Program-made: the position numbers and the translations under genes
Shown here: piece after piece, positions 58,815 through 64,000 of the stretch
Layout: every line of letters starts with the position of its first letter
Numbering within the stretch: position 1 is the stretch's first letter
Notes under the pieces: model-generated
The model's database searches: none
What the model saw: only the letters and a program-made list of their open reading frames with translations
What the model was told of the DNA's origin: nothing
Assembly: GCF_029168945.1 (NCBI RefSeq)
Contig: NC_083604.1
Span: forward strand, 36,947,686 to 37,011,685
Source of the DNA: Cannabis sativa
Taxonomy: Eukaryota; Streptophyta; Magnoliopsida; Rosales; Cannabaceae
DNA length: 64,000 nucleotides
Direction of reading: 5' to 3'

Positions 58815-61800
58815 AAATTCATACACAATTCAGAAATTATAAACATATAGCAAGTAGGAATGACTAGTGAAAATACTAAAACATACAATCCTAAATAATT
58901 TCCAAGGTTTTCAACAAACTGATACAGTGTCCCGGTAGGCGAGAGTCAAAGTATCATTTATTGAATAGAGTTGTCAGCTCATCTAAAATAGAAACCATTC
59001 TAGCAAACTTTTATTCGATCAAAATAAAAATCCAACGTTGTCCCGGTAGGCGAGAGTCAAGGTTATTCTTATTTTATGAGCTTCCACCATTGTTTCATGT
59101 TTTATGAGTTTATCTCTAAGTAGTCACCGTAGGGGAGAGTCTAAATAGAGATGAAAACTCACAAAACACTTATCAAATGAAATCTTACGGTGTTAAATGT
59201 GTTCAACGAATAACCATCCATAGGGGGACGAAGTCTAGCGTCTCGAGGTTATATTGAAATCATTTAACTTTTGTAAGACCAACAATGGAGATCGAATATC
59301 TTAATAATAATCAAGCTCATTATTTAAAGTGAGTTGTATTTTCTTTGACTCTCTTTATTTAATTTATTTATTTTAAATATATATTTATTTAAAATTTCCA
59401 ATTTAGAATGAAAAATTCTAAATATAAATTTTAATTTAATATTTATAAATTTTACTTAGATGGATATGAAAATAACATGAATTATTTCCATCTTAGTAAT
59501 AATTTCCAATAAATATTTAGAAAAATATTCAATTTAAGTTGTTACAAAATTAATTTAAATTAATTTACAACTCAAATTTAATTTTCTATAAATATATATT
59601 GCATTTCGAAAAGTTAAAGTATTCAAGGATACAATTTTCGAAAATGCAAGTTAAAATAAAAAATTAATCCTGGAAAAATTATTCTAATTTAATGTTGGCC
59701 CAAAATTAATTTATAAAATTAATTTACAACAAAAAATATAATTTTCCTATTTAATTAAATATATAAGAAAAATTTCAAATATTTAAGTATGATGATGAAA
59801 ATCAACTTAAATATTAATTTTCTATTTAATTAAATACACTAGAAAAATACTTCAAGCAAAAATATCATCTATCTAGATTTTCCTTTGACTAATTAATTCA
59901 ATTTCTAATAATATACTTTGATTCAATTTATTTTAAATTAATAATTAAATGAAAAAATCATTAATTTAAGTTGGTCCAACATTAAAATAAATAATTTACA
60001 ACTTTAATCTATTTTTCAAATAAAATTCGAAATTCCAGCATTTAAGAAATGCAATTTCGAAATTTGATTAATAAAATAAAGAAAAATATATTTTGAAAAT
60101 TATTTAAATTTAATTGAAAAAATAAATTTCAACTAAAAATAATTTTCTATTTAATTAACTGTCATGAAAAAGAAATATTTAAGTATCATGATGAAAATCA
60201 ACTTAGATATTTAATTTTTCAAATTAATTAAATGTATTAAATTCAAGAAATAAATAATTAATTGTAGAGAAGGCTTAATTATTAATCTCTAGTTTAATAC
60301 TAGGGAAAATATACTTAAAATAAATTGTACCAAAATTAATTATATAATTAATTTCACAATTTATAATATTTTCCTATTTAATATTAGAAATAATAAGTAG
60401 TCTAGAAATTACTATCTAGAAAATATTTTATTGACTAAGTATCTTTTCCACAAAATTTGAAAAAATATCTAATTTAAGTTGTATTATAAAAAATCTAGAA
60501 CTTAAATATTTTTCAAATTTAAATTTAATTAAATATCAAAAATAAAGTTGTAACCACTTAATTCAAAAATATTCCAGTTTAAGTTAATATTCGAAAAGAT
60601 ATTAACTTAAAAAGAATCTTAATAACAAATGCCTAAAATTCCTCAACTTAATTTTGAAATTTTAAATCCAAAAGATATTCAGATTTAAGTTGGTTAATTA
60701 GAGATAACTAAATATCAACTTAAATAGGAATATTTAATGAAAAATTTAAATTAAGCTCCAGAAAGAATCTAGATGATTATAATTCTATATTTAATTAAAT
60801 ACAAGAAAATACATATAGTTTAGCTTAGAATAAAAAAAATTCTTTAAACTATAATTTTCTTAAATTAATTTCAAAATAAATGAAATTAATTATGTTGCTA
60901 ATCAATTTTATTAGGTTAAACTAGTTTAATTAACCTAGTACAGTTATTCAAATCAGGCAAATGGGCCTTCACAATTGGGGTAGTTCATGTGAGTGGGTGC
61001 TGGGTTCAGTATGTCGTACCTATTACTATGGCTCCCAACTCTCACACAAGGCCCAAAAGAGAGGAATTTAACCTTAATAAGAACAACTGTTATTAATTGA
61101 ATAGACCCAAAAACTAAATGGGCCTAAATAAATTCTATCAAGAACTATGATAATTTATTTTAGCAACATTAACCTATATGCATCTATAATAAAATTAAAC
61201 ACATAGGCTCACACAAGCACACTTTGGATGGGTCCTATCATGTTGCTAGGTCATACACAGATGAAAGAAGATTGTAAATATACATGTTACAAATTATTAA
61301 CTTGACCAAGGGAGCCATCAGATCATTAGATCTGGCAAAAAGTAACCATGGCTATTTGCAATCAAGTAATAATAGGTTTTCAAAACTTACAAACAAGCTA
61401 AAACACATACTCCTGCAACAAGGTTAGTTGGATAGTTGGATGTAGGATTTATTTAATTTTAAATTAAATAATTAATTTAGAAATTAAATAATTAATTTTA
61501 AAAAAATTCGAAAATTTAAAAAAAAATTGAAATAAAAAAAAAATCGAAATTTCAACCAACCTAAATATCATTTCAAAATTTGCTAACTACTTTTGAAATT
61601 TAAATGTTATTTTATAAATAAAAATTAAATAAAAAATTAGAAAAGATAAATGAATATCTTTTTCAGATTTTAAATGTTATTTAAATAAATAAAATAACAA
61701 AATTTAAAAGTTAGCAAAATATCTTATATCTATTTAAAATTACATGATTATAGTTATCTTATTTTAAATTTAAATAAGGTCAAATTATTTTAAAAAAAAA

Positions 61801-62387
61801 TTAATTTAAAAAAATTTAAAATTTGAGCTTAAATTTAAAAATAAGATAAGATATAATCAAATTTAAAAATAAGATAGATAATTAAGCAAAAAGATAGATA
61901 CTAACTATTTTAAATTCAAATTAGACTAATATCTTGAATTAAATTTAAAAAATATTAAATTAATTCATAATGATAATTAGAATTGAATTAGGAATAGTAA
62001 TAGTATAAATATAGAACTACACAAAAAATTGGAAGTTAATTCCATGAAAAAGGATGAAAAATCAAAGAAAAACGAAAAAATTGTGAGCTGTACGGACAGT
62101 TTTCGCGATCGCAGGAAAATTTCAGCACAACTCCGATTTTTCCGAATCTTCAAAAAATCATAACTAATTCAAATTAAATCGAAATTGAGTTCTGTAAAAA
62201 AGTAACTTGCTTAATTTTTTCCATAGTATCCAATAAAAATAATTCCAGAAACAGATATTGAATTATTTTTAACGAAAATTCACAAACACCAATCAATCAT
62301 CAAATAACAATCAATACAACATGATACCATCCAAAAACAAACAAACAATCGTTTTAAAGTCCAAATTTCTTGCAAGTAAATCAATTA
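58815..62387 (-). other. Element G leader, LTR-proximal part
   Basis: Resumes G after the gypsy TSD AAATT. The repeated motif is at 58928-58947 and 59039-59058 (both matching GACTCTCGCCTACCGGGACA in minus sense), with the divergent form at 59123-59141. The shared block is at 60960-61060. The GC island near 62085-62125 is reduced: the hairpin stem seen in C and F is lost after CTGTACGGACAG. No gag. Confidence 0.78.
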
Positions 62388-62404
62388 CCATGGCTCTGAG
62401 ACCA
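62388..62404 (-). promoter_or_regulatory. Element G primer-binding site (tRNA-iMet type)
   Basis: In minus sense TGGTCTCAGAGCCATGG, two bases from the LTR. Confidence 0.78.
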
Positions 62405-62406
62405 GT

Positions 62407-62777
62407 TGTTGGAAATTATTTTACCACGATCTTAGATCTACTCACAAGTATGTTGATTAACACCCTAAATATGAACTTTCTAAAACGATGAAATAAACAC
62501 ATATAAAGTTTAGGAAACCTTACAATGGGTGCAGCGGAATAATATGACTCCTTCCATTCAGATATTTAGCCCTTGATTCCTTTCTGTAGCAGAGCATTAT
62601 CAATATCTAAACCTGGATCTCTTTCTCTGAATCTTTGATGCTGAAACCTCCTTCTTGCTGAAAGTCTTTCTTCACGATCTTCCTCACTATGATTGAGGTA
62701 TCACTTGCTGTGTGTGGGCACTACTCTCACACTAAGAATTTCGAAATTTCAATGAGGAAGAGAGAAAGAGAAGGGTC
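62407..62777 (-). repeat. Element G 5' LTR, first 371 bp before insertion I
   Basis: Matches 44520-44890 of G's 3' LTR, then stops at GAGAAGGGTC where a second LTR begins; in the 3' LTR the same phrase continues AGCCAAAGATAGG. Confidence 0.9.
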
Positions 62778-64000
62778 TGTTGGAAATTATTTTACCAGGA
62801 TCTAAATTTACTAACAAGTATGTTGGATTAACAACCTAATATGAATTCTAAAACAATGAAAATAAACACATATAAAGTTAGAAAACCTTACAGTGGGTGC
62901 AGCGGAATAATATGACTCCTTCCGTTCAGATCTCTAGCCCTTGATTCCTTTCTGTAGCAGAGCATCACCAAGATCTGAACCTGGATCTTCTTTTCTCCTC
63001 CTTTGATGCAGAAATTCCATAGTCTTCCATACTATGATTGAGATACCACTTGATTAGCGTGATCCACCACTTTATGCAGAGCATTACCGTGTAATCAATT
63101 AACTGCCTTATTTAGTGTGATCCACCACTTTCCTATTATAGCTAGGCTTTGATTAGCAATTACATGACAATTAAAAAATAAAAATAATAATTGGGAAACA
63201 CAAAGGGAGTGCTCGGCCATAGAGGGAAATGGGCCTCACTTGGATTTTGCAGTTTCCTCAATTTTATTTCTATTTCTCCAAAAATGCCACTTTTCCAATT
63301 CTAATCATTTAAATCCCAAAACTAATTATTTAATAACTAAAATAGATTATTAAATAATATTGTCATTTAAAATAATTATTAATTAGACATACAAAGTCTC
63401 TTAATTAATAATTAAACCTAGAAACCCTTTTATTTACGATTTCATCCTTAAACTGTGAGAATTCATAAAGTAGACATAGTCTAACTTTTAGAATTATAAT
63501 TGATTAATTAAAATCAATTAACTGAGTCTTACAAGAAGTATGGCCTCAACTAGTATGGGGACCATGGATCTATATAACCGAGCTTCCAATAAGTCGAACC
63601 GAATTTACCAAGTAAATTACCTAACTTATTAATTCCTCACTGAATCCACACTTAGAACTTGGAATTGCACTCTCAGTCATATAGAAACGCTCTATATGTT
63701 CCACGATACAGACACGTCATTAGTTATCCATTGTTATAACCCTAATGTGATCAATGATCCTCTATATAGATGATTTACACTGTACATGGATTAAATTACC
63801 GTAACACCCTACAATGTATTTTATACTTAAAACACTTAACCCTGTATAAATGATATTTCACCTAAGTGAAATGAGATCTCCACCATTTATCTTCGTTTGG
63901 TTAAGCTCGAAGGAAATCATCCTTTACTTCTATTTGCCAAATAGAAGCTATAGATTCCATATTTATGTTAGCGCTCCCCCACTCAATTGTACTACCGTGT
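62778..64000 (-). repeat. LTR I: D/E-type LTR inserted in element G 5' LTR, right-truncated by window
   Basis: Starts TGTTGGAAATTATT and continues CAGGATCTAAATTTACTAAC, the reverse complement of the D/E-type LTR end. It runs at least 1223 bp to the window edge. The left TSD would be GGGTC (62773-62777). It has a repeated GTGATCCACCACTTT at about 63059 and 63118 not seen in the other LTRs, and its version of the antisense frame is broken near 63900. It could be a solo LTR or the 3' LTR of a minus-strand element. Confidence 0.82.

Larger units (their letters stand above)
44520..62777 (-). mobile_element. Element G: minus-strand Ty1/copia with decayed pol, split by H and I
   Basis: 3' LTR 44520-46416, PPT, decayed pol, leader (interrupted by gypsy element H at 49131-58814), primer-binding site, and the start of the 5' LTR (62407-62777), which is then split by LTR I. 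It is closely related to F throughout. It is inserted in E's leader. The remaining 5' LTR and right TSD are off the window. Confidence 0.9.

Overview
This window is plant nuclear DNA, most likely from a flowering plant (probably a eudicot), made almost entirely of nested LTR retrotransposons. The evidence is AT-rich sequence, Ty1/copia and Ty3/gypsy polyproteins of plant type, initiator tRNA-Met primer-binding sites, long LTRs (1.1-2.4 kb), 5-bp target-site duplications (TSDs) and layered insertions. I found no host protein-coding gene, rRNA, tRNA or CRISPR array. The species cannot be fixed from this sequence. I use letters A to I for the elements.

Left nest (1-31079). Element D (+, copia, degenerate pol) has its 5' LTR interrupted at 20387/20388 by B (+, copia, better preserved pol). 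B's 5' LTR is interrupted at 11613/11614 by C (-, same family as B). C's pol is interrupted at 6095/6096 by A (+, SIRE/Maximus-type copia, long intact pol ORF, 5' part off the window). D's 3' LTR also holds a reverse-oriented solo LTR (27848-29746) with a perfect GATAG TSD. B and C lie head to head and form an inverted repeat with arms of about 4.1 kb.

Middle and right nest (31355-64000). Element E (+) carries three insertions visible here. F is a complete minus-strand copia at 31517-41671 with TSD ATTTT. A 711-bp MITE-like insertion at 42556-43266 has TSD TTA. G is a minus-strand copia starting at 44520. G is split by H, a complete minus-strand Ty3/gypsy chromovirus of Tekay/Del type at 49131-58814 with TSD AAATT. 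G's 5' LTR is split at 62778 by another LTR (I) that runs off the window. The only stretch I cannot assign to an element is 31080-31354, between D and E.

Relationships. B, C, D, F and G belong to one copia superfamily with a gag-less leader of roughly 3-4 kb. The leader carries a GC-rich island with a conserved hairpin in several copies and a repeated 20-nt motif. B and C keep recognisable protease, integrase and (in B) reverse transcriptase/RNase H, broken by stops and frameshifts. D, F and G share the same two deletions, which remove both catalytic reverse-transcriptase segments, so they look like copies of an already pol-dead ancestor mobilised in trans. The two LTRs of F show a mosaic pattern consistent with gene conversion. 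These relations were read by eye; no alignment or database search was run.
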